Below are positions 47,203 to 57,836 of a stretch of DNA of 64,000 bases, one piece after another. A program made the position numbers and the translations under genes. Each line of letters begins with the position of its first letter. Position 1 is the stretch's first letter. The notes beneath the pieces were generated by a model. It had not been told where the DNA came from. It made no database searches and saw only the letters and a program-made list of their open reading frames with translations. The DNA comes from Takakia lepidozioides (Eukaryota; Streptophyta; Takakiopsida; Takakiales; Takakiaceae), in NCBI GenBank assembly GCA_030704615.1, contig CM060734.1:29590042-29654041 (forward strand), in the 5' to 3' direction.

Positions 47203-48085
47203 TCACCAGGGGACTTCCCATTGAGAGGGGATTGTGACTTTCCAGGTAAACCTTGTGTTGGGATAGCTGGTTCCGAGCATGTTGTTTTTACCCCAGGAGT
47301 GTTCGAAAGCTTGAAGCAGCTGCCTCCCGCGCTGTTCTGAAGTTCTGGGAAGAGCTGCACATACATGTTCAAAGGCCTTCCTCCCCTCAGTTAGCAGGTC
47401 TTGATATATGCGAAACAAAACAGCTCTGCCACTGGGGTGCTTCCCCTCAAAAACCCAGGCACAACGCATCTTCCACAAATTCCACAAAGTGAGCGCTCTC
47501 AGAGAAGCCCAAACCGGGCAGCTACACTGAGACCTACCAGGGATGGAATTTAGAAGAAGAAGAAGAGGAGGTGGGGGGGATGGGAAAGATGTCCAATTGC
47601 AGTAGAAGGCAAGGGCCCTCTGCCAGACCCTGCTTGACAGACTACAATGGAGGAGCGAGTGTTCAATAGTCTCTGGTAGAGAGTTGCAGATAGGGCACAA
47701 AGGTAGATCTTCATGCGTTTTTAGTCTGACTGGCAGGATCCTGTGAGCCACTTTCCACAGAAAACCGGAGACCTTCGCTGGCCTGTCTTTCCTCCAGATG
47801 TCCTTCCAAATTTTCCCCCAGTCAGCTTGAGTGAATTGCATCTGACTCCATTTTGAGTTCCATTTGGTAAGGAAGGATCTGGGAGGACTAAGGAGGAGGT
47901 ACCCTAGCTTCACCGAATAAGCAAAGAAGGGTGAATGTTTTTTATCCATCCATTTCCATTCCCCAGGGTCGAATTGGAGATCCGACAGGGGGCACTGAAG
48001 GAACCAAACGAAAGAATTATGGATTGCCCACTGGATATCCTGGCCTTGGTGTTGGGTTGATATTTCCTTTCCCATCATAGACTCT
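47203..48085 (-). pseudogene. LINE C-terminal zf-RVT domain
   Basis: Open frame with DIWRKDRPAKVSGFLWKVAH, ILPVRLKTHEDLPLCPICNS and PETIEHSLLHCSLSSRVWQR, the CxxC...HxxxxC-type zinc-binding signature found after the RT in plant LINEs. It ends at 47203. It is separated from the rest of the element by the inserted array. Confidence 0.85.
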
Positions 48086-49605
48086 GTGTGGGTGCATCTA
48101 GGATGCAAAGGGAGTGTTCGACACTATGGCTGAACAAGATGTGGTGTCATGGAGTGCGATGCTTGCATGGTATGCACGGCAGGGACGTGGGATGGAGGGC
48201 TTTGGAGAGCTATGAGCAAATGATGGGGGAAGCACATCATGTTTGTGTGCATTTGCAATGTGCGTGCAAGCCTGGCAGCCCTGGAGAAGGGCAAGAGATG
48301 CATGGGGATATCATCAAAGCTGGAATTGTGCCAAATGTCAATCTGAACACTGCCCCGGCAGCTTTGGAAATGGGGAAAGATGTGCATGGCGACATCTTCA
48401 GAGCTGGAATTGTACTAGATGACATTCTGAACAATAGCCTGGTGAACATGTTTGCAAAATGTGGGTGCATCTAGGATGCAAAGGGAGCTATGGCTGAACG
48501 AGATGTGGTGTCGTGGAGTGCGATGCTTGCATGGTATGCACGGCAGGGACGTGGGATGGAGGCTTTGGAGAGCTATGAGCAAATGATGGGGGAAGCACAT
48601 CATGTTTGTGTGCATTTTCAATGTGCGTGCAAGCCTGGCAGCCCTGGAGAAGGGCAAGAGATGCATGGGGATATCATCAAAGCTGGAATTGTGCCAAATG
48701 TCAATCTGAACACTGCCCCGGCAGCTTTGGAAATGGGGAAAGATGTGCATGGCGACATCTTCAGAGCTGGAATTGTACTAGATGACATTCTGAACAATAG
48801 CCTGGTGAACATGTTTGCAAAATGTGGGTGCATCTAGGATGCAAAGGGAGCTATGGCTGAACGAGATGTGGTGTCGTGGAGTGCGATGCTTGCATGGTAT
48901 GCACGGCAGGGACGTGGGATGGAGGCTTTGGAGAGCTATGAGCAAATGATGGGGGAAGCACATCATGTTTGTGTGCATTTGCAATGTGCGTGCAAGCATG
49001 GCAGCCCTGGAGAAGGGCAAGAGATGCATGGGGATATCATCAAAGCTGGAATTGTGCCAAATGTCAATATGAACACTACCTTGGCAGCTTTGGAAATGGA
49101 GAAAGATGTGCATGGCGACATCTTCAGAGCTGGAATTGTACCAGATGACATTCTGAACAATAGCCTGGTGAACATGTTTGTAAAATGTGGGTGCATCTAG
49201 GATTCAAAGGGAATGTTCGACACTATAGCTGAACGACATGTGGTGTCGTGGAGTGCAATGTGATGTGCTTGCAGGGTATGCACAACAGGGATGTGGAATG
49301 GAGGCTTTGGAGACCTATGAGCAATGGAAGCACATCATGTTTGTGTGCATTTGCAATGCTTGTGCAAGCCTGGCAGCCGGCCTGGAGAAGGGCAAAGAGG
49401 TGCATGGGGATATCATCAAAGCTGGAATTGTACCAAATGTCAATGTGAACACTGCCCTGGCAGCTTTGGAAAAGGGGGAAGAGGTCCACATGGCGACATC
49501 TTCAGAGCTGGAATTGTACCAAGGTGAATGCCTGTCAGATTACCGGATGCAAAGAGGTGCATGGTTGCATCGCCAAAGGCAGCAGCTGCAGCGGCACAGT
49601 TGAAA
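48086..49605 (+). repeat. 363-bp tandem array of a broken PPR gene segment inserted in the LINE
   Basis: Three near-identical 363-bp units start at about 48124, 48487 and 48850. A fourth diverged unit starts at about 49223 after a 10-bp length difference. Each encodes MAERDVVSWSAMLAWYARQG, MEALESYEQMMGEAHHVCVH, MHGDIIKAGIVPNV and NNSLVNMFAKCGCI, which are plant PLS-type PPR repeats, and each of the three carries the same TAG after GCI, just before DAKG. The first unit and the fourth junction keep a VFDT segment lost from the middle junctions. Amplification therefore came after the stop. No PPR gene start or C-terminal domain is present. Confidence 0.9.
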
Positions 49606-50912
49606 CAGTTGAGTCTTGTTAGTTTCAACAAATCCCCTCACCAACAGATTGCCTTCGATATCTGCCTGGAATTTAAGGCCGAATGCCATGTTCCCTTGGA
49701 ATGCCAGCACAGGACGACTGCAAGTGTTGGGCTCTGAACTGTGGAAGCCATCCAGGCTGGGGTGCTGCAGGCCCTGTTTGTTTCATCCAGTAGCGGGGAC
49801 ATGTAGTCTGGTATGTTTGAGAGGATAGTGGTCCAGGCCCGGGCTCTTCTCCCACCCACCATTGCAGCTACCTCCTCTTCCGTGATGAACTGATTGTTTG
49901 CTCTTATGGAAGCAAGGTGTGTAAATCCTTGTGCCTCCCAGAAGGCCCATCTAGGAGTCTGCTCAAGCAGGATAGAGGAGTCCATGTTGTAATTTGCGAA
50001 CAGCGGCTGCCTTTCACATTCTTGTGCTGTTTTGGGCATTGTTTGAGTGAGCCAGCCTCTCATGTTCTGCCATGCCATCCATATTGATTGCCAAGCATTG
50101 GAACCCAGCCTGGTGTTTTTGTTCTTTCCCTGCACAATCCATCTCAGCGACTGGGCCCAGAGAGGGGAGGTAGAAGGTATAGAGCCCATGAGATAAGGCT
50201 GTATCAACTTGCTCCATGGAGTGGTTGTGTGAGTGATGGCCCTGGTTATCCACTTTGCCAGCAGTGCCTGCGTTTGCTTGTTAGGATCGATAATCCCTAA
50301 GCCCCCTTTGTTTTTCTTTTGGCAAAGTTGTTCCCATGAAACGAGGGCTCTTCTGACTGGGCTCGCTGGGGTTGCCCCCCAAAGGAAGTTCCGCATCATA
50401 GCCTTGATTTTTTTTATTGGTTATTGCTCCAGGGTTAATCCACACTGCCGAGTAAAACCACTTGGTTGCAAGTAGGACCTGGTTGATCACCAGCGCTCTT
50501 CCAACAATAGAGAGCATCGCTGAGCTCCAGAAAGCCAGTTTTTTCCTTATTTTCATGATGACCTCCTTCATCCTATTCTGCTGGGACAGGTTATGACCCA
50601 CCTGATGGCCAAGCAGCTTGTGAGATTCTCCCTCCCGAAGCCAAGACAGCCCAAGGTCGACTCCCCATGGAAGGCAGTGTGTTGCTGCAGATTGTACTCA
50701 TAAGACGTTGTTTGCCGTAGCCTTGTGGCCATTGACCCCGCGCCCAGTTTGAGCGGGAACAAAAGGGACAGAACCTACCTCTGTCAGGGGCTGACGTTGG
50801 TAGTAAGACTTACCTCCATATAAAGAATTAATCCGGGTTTTCCAGATATCCTCTAGAAATCCCTTCACACAAGCATCAATCTGCTGTGTGTGATTTGCCC
50901 AAAAACTAGGCC

Positions 50913-51999
50913 TCAGGAGGGCCTGGGCTTTTGGCTCAGCCTCGAGACTTTCAAAGTTGGTAAACAGGGGTACAGGCACAATTCCCTTAATAGATTTGAA
51001 GAGAGCGTCTCTTTGGTGAGAGAACCCCGAACAGTGTATGCTGCAGAGCCAGCTTGTAAGATAGACAGGATACCAACCGATTTACGCCAGTTGACTTTGA
51101 GTCCAGTGCCCAGGCAGAAGATATGAAGGGCCTGCAAGGCCTTGTCTATATTCCCTCTATTGGAGTTGTCCAGCAGAAGGGATGTGTCATCGGCGTACAT
51201 TGAAGTTTTTAGCATTTCTGGCTGGAGAGTGGGTAGGTGCAGCCCAATGATATCATGCCTTTGTTCAAACAAATGTCCCAGGGAGTCTGCCGCAATGAGA
51301 AACAGGAAGGGGGCAAGTGGACAGCCTTGTCGCACCGACCTGGTAATTGGAAAGGAAGGGGAGATGACTCCGTTGACCATAACCCGACTGGAGGCTGAAT
51401 GCAACAGAATGTGTACCTAGCTGGTGAAGGCCCCCCCCCATTCCAGCTTTCTCCAAAGCCCTCAACAGAAAATTCCAGTCGATTGAGTCAAAAGCTTTTT
51501 CGAAGTCGAGCATGAGGTAGGCCAGTGGCTGATTGTTAATATGTGCTCTGTGCAAGGCCTCATGTGCCAATAAAATGTTATCCAGGATCATTCGGTTCTT
51601 AAGAAAACCAGTCTGATCTCTTCTGATGATCTTTGGCAGCAGAGGTTGTAGCCGGAGCACCAGGGTTTTCGCCACAATCTTGTAGGTTGTGTTAAGCAAG
51701 GTTATAGGCCTGTAATTTGCCATGTTGTCCCTTTGCCCTTTTTTGAAGATCAAGGTGACCAGGCCTTCAGAAATCTGGGAGGGCATGATTTTCTTTTCCA
51801 AGATATCATTTGTCATTGCCAAGAAATCCTCTCCAATGGCTCCCCACAACACTTTGAACAGCTCAACCGGCAGGCCATCAATACCAGGGGATTTTTGTGA
51901 AGCCATTGCCCTTACGGCTTCTCCCAGTTCCTCAACTGTGAATGGGACAGCCAGGGATATTCTGTCAGTATCCGAGAGCACACATGGAATTTGCCTCAA
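50913..51999 (-). pseudogene. LINE reverse transcriptase domain
   Basis: Seen in order: SPGIDGLPVELFKVLWG, GLVTLIFKKGQRDNMANYRP, DQTGFLKNRMILDNILLAHE, YLMLDFEKAFDSIDW (first palm Asp), SVRQGCPLAPFLFLIAADSL and SMYADDTSLLLD (catalytic YADD). A frame change near 51400 separates the last two blocks from the rest. These are RT motifs 0-7 of plant L1-type LINEs. Confidence 0.9.
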
Positions 52000-53223
52000 C
52001 AGGGTGAGAATAGCCTCTTCTCTGGTGCAGGTGAGCAGTCCTGTCTGTGGAACAGATCCTTGAAAAAGCCAGCAGCCACTTCAGCCATCTGTTTGGGGCT
52101 GTCTGTAATTGACCCTGTGTTTGGATTTAGAAGGGCAGGGATCAATGTGGCTGATCTACGCTGGGCTGCCTTGACGAAGAAATATCTCGTCATCTTCTCA
52201 CCCTTCAAAGACCAGTTCACTCCAGCTCTGATCCTCATAAACTCTTCCTTTTCATGCAGTAAGACTGAAAGGTTCCGTTTGGCTGCTGTATAGGAGGTCA
52301 TTGTGTACGGGCCCTCCCGACCACTCTGAAGTTGAAACTGGCATACTTGAAGGCACTTGGTGAGTGCTTTCTGCCTGCGGACTTTCTCTTCCGCTTTTTC
52401 CTTTGCAATATCCTGGCAGAGCTTCCTGAGCATGCGAAGCTTGGAAAGAAATAAGAGTGTTGGTGAGGAGTATGGCGGTGCAACAGCAGCCCAAGCCTCT
52501 TGGAGCGTTAGGATGACGTTGGGGTCCTTGAGAATAAGCGGGTTAAGTTTGAAGAACCCTCTTCCCCTTGCTCTGTGCCCCGGGGTGGACAGGGAGACCT
52601 TGACTGCGGAGTGGTCAAAGCCCGGTAAAATGGGTTGAATTGGCTCCCGCTTCATCCATGAGGGCAGAGTGGGTGTTAGCATAGAAGCGGTCCAGCCGAG
52701 CTTGGCAGAGGTGTGGAGGTGCACGATTGTTGGACCAGGTGTGCTGCAGCTCGCCCCAGAGTGGAGTAGTGGCGTCTAGCAGGCCCACAGCAAAGCACAG
52801 GGAGTCCCATGCGGGGATTGAAAATGCAAAAGCGGTGAGCGGTGAGCATGAGCGGAGTATTCCGAACCTTGCCCGAACCTACACCGAACCAAAATTATAG
52901 AACCGAAAACGCAGGTCCCGACATCCCCATACATAACAGGGAGAATTTGGGATTTTGTAAAAGCGCACGGAAATTGGGGTTTCAACGCCTATAGCCGTGC
53001 CCCAAGTTTCGCCGTTATAGTCGGCACCGACTACAACATAGCAAGCCAATGTGGGGTAAAACGGCCCGCGCGAAGCTTGCAGGTGTTGTAATTACATGAA
53101 ACCCCTTCACCTATCCCCCAATACAAAAGCCACAACCATGTTGCATTACAGTCGAACAGAATGCAATCTCACAGAACAAGGCTTTTACAAGGCTTTTACA
53201 ATTTCCACATGACATGGCATCTC

Positions 53224-53322
53224 TCACTTGAGGCAATCTCTCTGACTGTAATTATGACGCTGTCTGCAATCGGCACTTTTCTTCTCTAGCTCACATACTG
53301 CCGAGCAGTATTTCACCAGCAT
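53224..53322 (-). CDS. Small ORF at the inner end of the right inverted repeat
   Basis: 32 codons, MLVKYCSAVCELEKKSADC then RQRHNYSQRDCLK and a stop. Its first ten codons match the left-arm ORF. About 170 bp upstream in the arm, GCGTATAAATAGTACC contains a good TATA box. The function is unknown. Confidence 0.25.
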   Translation of the reverse strand: MLVKYCSAVCELEKKSADCRQRHNYSQRDCLK

Positions 53323-53625
53323 CTCCGAGAGACAAATCGATCCTTGCCTCATGAAGATGGGTGGCGATGCTTCTCTTCTCTATGTGTCAAAAGGAAGAAA
53401 AAGCTAGGAGGTTCAAACACATGTATGTATGAGTAGTGTAGGTCTGTATGTATCAAACCCTCGATTCAAAAGATACATACTGGTACTATTTATACGCAGT
53501 TAACATTTAACCAGGGTGGAAAGGAGACATGGTCATGTTCTTCGCTTGAAGCCCGGGATACAGAAAATTTGTCCCAAGATAAGGAATATTTTCTCGGGCT
53601 AAGGATTTCTTCTCCCGGGCCTTTC
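53310..53625 (-). repeat. Right arm of the long inverted repeat
   Basis: Reverse complement of the left arm (43676-43985), roughly 80 percent similar by eye. Contains TATAAATAG (about 53485-53493) and GCCCGGG blocks at the outer end. The interval between arms is about 9.3 kb and includes the LRR remnant and the LINE. Confidence 0.75.
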
Positions 53626-54230
53626 TGAAAGTACACGCCTCCCTCGTCTTCAACTCCTACTGTATAGGCTCCTGAGAGTAGCAGATGCCATTTTTAGTCA
53701 TCTCTGCCTAGGCATAGGCACTCATCTACATCAGTTCATCCTCGCTGAGAGGAGCCCGTTCAAGTTGAGAAACAGCTCTGCAGAACGAGGTAGAGAGTTT
53801 GCGTGAATGTAGTTCAGAAGAGAGGCGAGAGATGACGTGTTTGTACACACTTCAGACGGATGTTGCTTGGAAAATGGTTCGAAATGCAGCAGCTGGTTGA
53901 CACAACTCCTGATCACGGCTCGATTACACTTCTGAGCATCCATGAGAGTCCACAAAGTTACAAATAATGGACACAGCAACGTGCAATTCATTATTGCTCG
54001 TAAAATGACATGTCATCTTTGGAGGCATTCCGCAATACAATCCAACTACGAATAAATTGAAAAACACCTGCGAGACCCCTTGAAATATGTAGTTCTAAAT
54101 TACACCTGTATGTCTCCATGTGTGCCGTGAAAACCTAGCTATGGGCAACACGCATGGTAAGGCTTACAAGATTCAACGAGGCCTGTCCTGAGTTCAACCA
54201 GAGCATGAGTGGAGAAAGGAATTCACATAA
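53626..54230. other. 3' flank of CHMP1, no gene seen
   Basis: Includes the likely 3' untranslated region of CHMP1. An open minus-strand stretch at 53731-53991 (MNCTLLCPLFVTLWTLMDAQ...) has no recognisable family and I do not call it. Confidence 0.4.
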
Positions 54231-54848
54231 TCACCTACTTTTCAATTCTGATAATCTACGGCTTAAATCGTCTTCGGATACGGTCGATGCGGTCTCACTC
54301 GCAGGGACCTTATGAGATGCCGGTTGCGGCAGACCAACAGAGACCTCCAAGCCATAGTCATCTGCCACCTGGTGCATGAGAGAATTTACTTCATCCTCAG
54401 GGGTTGAGAGGCTGGTACTGCCAGCCATGGCAGTCTCAACAAATTCTGACTGCACCTCCATGTTCACAAAAGTCTTCTCGAATTGGTCCATAGTTTGCGA
54501 GATCTTCTGCATGTTGCCAACAGCCAGGGCACTGTCCAGAGCCTTAACAATACCAGCCATAGATTTGCTGATGGTCTGCATTTTGCTTTGTGTCCCGAGG
54601 CGAGCAACAACAGCATCCAACCGCGAGGAAAGCCGTAAGTAATTAAGCTGTTCATTGTGCTTCCGAATGGCGTTCTGTGCATAGATCCGGGCACCGTCCA
54701 TGTTCCCCTTCTCGATCGCCTTCTTCACCTTGAGCTTCTCGCTCTTCTCCTCGCTCTCGCATTTCTTCGCTTGCCGCACCAAGCTCTTCGCCGTGAACTT
54801 CAACTGAAATATCTGGTCTAACAACTTCTCCTGGCTGCCGCCTCCCAT
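54231..54848 (-). CDS. CHMP1: ESCRT-III component CHMP1 (charged multivesicular body protein 1)
   Basis: 205-residue intact single-exon frame. It starts [20 protein letters not shown], has the basic helical core [20 protein letters not shown] and [20 protein letters not shown], then [20 protein letters not shown] and the acidic C-terminal half. It ends [13 protein letters not shown], a MIM1-type helix that binds the MIT domain of VPS4/SKD1 and LIP5. CHMP1 works on the endosome membrane in multivesicular-body sorting and membrane scission. In plants it is needed for sorting auxin carriers. Length and start match the family exactly. The gene is divergent to the next gene (468 bp). Confidence 0.95.
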   Translation of the reverse strand: MGGGSQEKLLDQIFQLKFTAKSLVRQAKKCESEEKSEKLKVKKAIEKGNMDGARIYAQNAIRKHNEQLNYLRLSSRLDAVVARLGTQSKMQTISKSMAGIVKALDSALAVGNMQKISQTMDQFEKTFVNMEVQSEFVETAMAGSTSLSTPEDEVNSLMHQVADDYGLEVSVGLPQPASHKVPASETASTVSEDDLSRRLSELKSR

Positions 54849-55316
54849 GTTGCTTGATGACAGGAGCTCGACTTTACAGATTCACAGACACAAGCAATCC
54901 AGTTCTTCTCGGAATAGACAAAGATCTACCTGTGCAGATGATAAGTTCTCCAACCAGTTAAAGCCCTAACAAGCAGAGTCCTCTCAAATCAGCAGAACAA
55001 CACCGTTCCTTCAGAGAAATCGAAGTACAAACGAGCCCGACCAACTATCCACTATCGAACAGGTCAGAGTGGATTCAAGTCATACCTTCTTCAAGTAAAA
55101 CTCCGATGCGAGGAGGCGCCAAGGAAAGCACGAGGAAAGAAACTTTGCGTGCCGAAAAGTTGAAGAGAAGACTCGCGCTTGGTTGTCGTTGTGGTCGGAC
55201 GGTAGATACTTTCATCCACATGCAAAGGATGAACGTGGGATGAAAGTTATGGCCATAGCTAGCACGAGTGGGAGAGAAGAGAGGAAGGGAAGGCTGGCTA
55301 TGGCGGAGGTTCAGAG
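54849..55316. promoter_or_regulatory. Shared divergent promoter region of CHMP1 (-) and the 55317 gene (+)
   Basis: 468 bp between start codons contain both 5' leaders. No clear TATA box. A small upstream ORF lies at its right edge. Confidence 0.5.
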
Positions 55317-55320
55317 ATGA
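55300..55320 (+). promoter_or_regulatory. Upstream ORF overlapping the main start codon
   Basis: ATG at 55300 encodes MAEVQR and stops at TGA 55318-55320, overlapping the main ATG (55317-55319) as ATGA. Such an arrangement can lower or couple translation by reinitiation, if the transcript includes it. Confidence 0.4.
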
Positions 55321-57379
55321 TGCGAGGATTGGTGGAGACGGAGGCTGGCAGGCTTGCGGGCAGGCTCGGCCTGCCTGCGCGGGTGGTGCAGGGATGCGTG
55401 AGGGCGGGGAGAAGGCATGGAATACAGAGCATGCAGAGTAGGAGGCCGAGAATTGTGCATTTGAGGCAGGATGAGGTGGGGCGATTGTTGCCCTGGGCGG
55501 GATCGAGCCAGACGATACAGCAGCAGATAGGTGGGCCTGGGGCTTGGGTGGTGCGTTTGGCAATTTCTCTGGCTGGGTCGGTGATGCTCTACAACTACAA
55601 TACGTTGGCCGCGTCTGTGGCGTCGCTGTACTGGGCCTGGGCTCCCATGTGGAGCACCGTCTTGTCCAATTTCGTTCTGCGTGTACGCTGTTCGCATGCA
55701 GGTCTGCCTTTCTACATTACGGTCGCTGCTGCAGACGTTACTCTCACTGTATCGTATTGTTGGACATTGACAAAGAGTCTGCTGCAGGTATTTGGAGGGC
55801 CCGTGTTGTTCATTCGAAATTCAGCCACCAACCTTTAAACAATCAGAGACAATTTCTGCTTGAAGACATCTTTGAAAGACGACCTGTGACTCCACCACTT
55901 CTCCACGTTGTCATTGGGGATGGTAGTTCAGCTACTCTGGAGGTATGAATGTTCTTCTCTACCCTGCTGCTCTGAGGAAGCACGAGTGGAAAGTAAAGAG
56001 AGCTGACACCCAAGTTTACGCAGGTGTCCCGAGTGCAGCTGTGTCTCAGTCTTTATAGTTTACCAGGATTTAGCTGGGTTTCGAGATGCTGTCTTAGTGT
56101 ATCTTCGATTCTTACTATCTTTCCAACAAGGCAGAAAAAGGTTGGGAACAGAAATATCTAGAACTTCTAGAACAGAGAGATAAGAAAAGATAAGGGATGA
56201 CGATCAGATGCTGTTATCAAACTTGAAAAGCGGGTAGGTGCCGAATTGGTAGTTAAAAGATATATGGAAGGAGAGATTAATTCAATGCCGGTGAAGTATT
56301 CCTTGAGAGTGCTCCAATTATATAACTTGAGGACTCCTGATAATGTTTGTGGTGACAATACAGTGATGTGGATGCATAGATGAAAGTTCAGGTGCCTACC
56401 AACGGATATATGGTACAAGTAGGGGAGCCTGTGGAGGTGCTTGTGTTTTCTGATCGGAAGAGCATGTCCCGATTCAAGGCGGTGCACGATGTCTATGTAC
56501 CAAACAAGAGAATCTGGATTTCGGAGCACCCTTGCATAGAGAGGCATGTTTTTGAGGATATGAGTGACGACTTTTCCCTGTCTGTGACAAGCCTCCCCTC
56601 ACAGGTGCATTCTCCTCTGCATTTGTCACTTGAATTGAGAAGACCAGGACTTTGGAGTGCATTTGATGTAGATGTTATGTTCCTGTGCTTTAAATCAATC
56701 ATTGCAAGGGCATGGATGGGCATGAAGGATCATCTTCAATATAAAGTAATACAATGTGATAGCCATGAATAATCATAGATAAGTAATCACGGCTCAGATC
56801 TTAAATTACGATTCATCTTGTAGCCCCTAAAAGCTACGTTCTGGAAATAGCATTCTTAGCGAAGCTAGGAGGGACAAAAGCCACACGAAATGAGCCCTTC
56901 TTCGAACCTAAATCTACAACGATTCATTGCTCCGCCTCACCATGAACATCTAGGTTTATCGAAATGTTGGCACAGCCGCAAAGCAGGGTGCAGCAAATGA
57001 AAAAGATTAGGAACTCGGGATCAGGAGCCACAAAGCAAAAAAATACTTGTTTTTCCTAGATGACTGGATCATGGTTAGTCATCTTAATGGATGATCACCT
57101 CCCTTTATGGCAGTGCTCATCAGACACTGAAGTCCTGTACATGGTTTGTGTGGGAAATCTTAGCAGTCACCGTTGTTCATTTTGTAGGCACAGGGTGTTC
57201 AAAGGGTGGAGGCTGAGTCCCCATTGTTGGAAGAAGGCATTGCGAATGAAACCTGGTCATTATCAAGCGAAGATGACTACCCAACACAGTTGCTCCCTTC
57301 CGGAAGACCCAGCCAGAAGCAACTATCTGACAGGATGTTTGAGAGAGTGCCGGAGCAGGATCAAGACAACTATTACTAG
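55317..57379 (+). CDS. Unknown plant protein with probable transit peptide and a membrane segment, 4 exons
   Basis: Exons 55317-55680, 55788-55942, 56380-56604, 57194-57379. Phases 1, 0 and 0 fit, giving 309 residues. The first about 60 residues are Arg-rich with almost no acidic residues, like an organelle transit peptide. Residues about 75-110 (WVVRLAISLAGSVMLYNYNT, then ASLYWAWAPMWSTVLSNFVL) form one or two membrane segments. Exons 2-3 form a soluble part with RARVVHSKFS, LLHVVIGDGSSATLE, VGEPVEVLVFSDRKSMSRFK and VYVPNKRIWISEHPCIERHV, which looks like a beta-rich domain. The C-terminus is acidic and Pro-rich. I do not recognise a named family. The clean splice phases and the sequence flow support a real gene. 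Two start codons (55317, 55320) are adjacent. Confidence 0.75.
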
Positions 57380-57836
57380 TGTATGAGGGATTGGGACTTC
57401 CAAGGTGTCTCAGCTGTTTATGTGCCAACATTGGAAATCATAAGCATGACTCCAAGGCAGGCCTTGAATATCCTGCTCTGTGACTCACATTCCCAGAAAG
57501 TTTGTGACCACATTTTAGTCTGACACAATGGGCCATGATTTTTGAGCCTCTACATTTTATAGTACCCCAAGAAAACAAACTTAAAGGGTCAGTTCGGTAA
57601 CTCAACTCTTGTATACCTGGTTAGTTCCTAAGAATGTGTCTTCCAACAAAAGGCTTTATAAAACAAGTCAAGCTCTTCAAATTGGGTCCTGAAAGAAATA
57701 ATTCATGCCTATCATGGATGTTGTGATGGACTCAAAACTTTATGACGGCTGTAAGTCAAAGATACCTAGTTTGTTATCTTCTGCCTGTAACCTTTTCTGA
57801 AATCTAGGGTTGTAGCACCGTCCAGTTATGGGTACT
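57380..57836. other. Convergent intergenic region
   Basis: Holds the 3' ends of the 55317 gene and of PARN. No gene or repeat recognised. Confidence 0.5.

Larger units (their letters stand above)
46665..52815 (-). mobile_element. 5'-truncated L1-like LINE, interrupted by a PPR tandem array
   Basis: On the minus strand from 52815: end of the endonuclease domain (WDSLCFAVGLLDATTPLWGE), a linker (51996-52724), reverse transcriptase (about 51999-50990), a post-RT region (50600-49638) and a zinc-binding C-terminal domain (48085-47203). A 3' UTR follows, ending TTTAATTTGATTAAAAGGGC, a CCCCTTT block and an A-rich tail (46665-46830). Frameshifts occur in the RT and near 50990-50690, where a dispersed repeat has inserted. 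48086-49605 is foreign (PPR array). 5' truncation inside the endonuclease is the usual outcome of target-primed reverse transcription. Confidence 0.88.

Noticed and set aside
48124-49196. Functional PPR gene
   Set aside because: Identical TAG codons in three units and no N- or C-terminal context. It is a tandem array of a dead segment.
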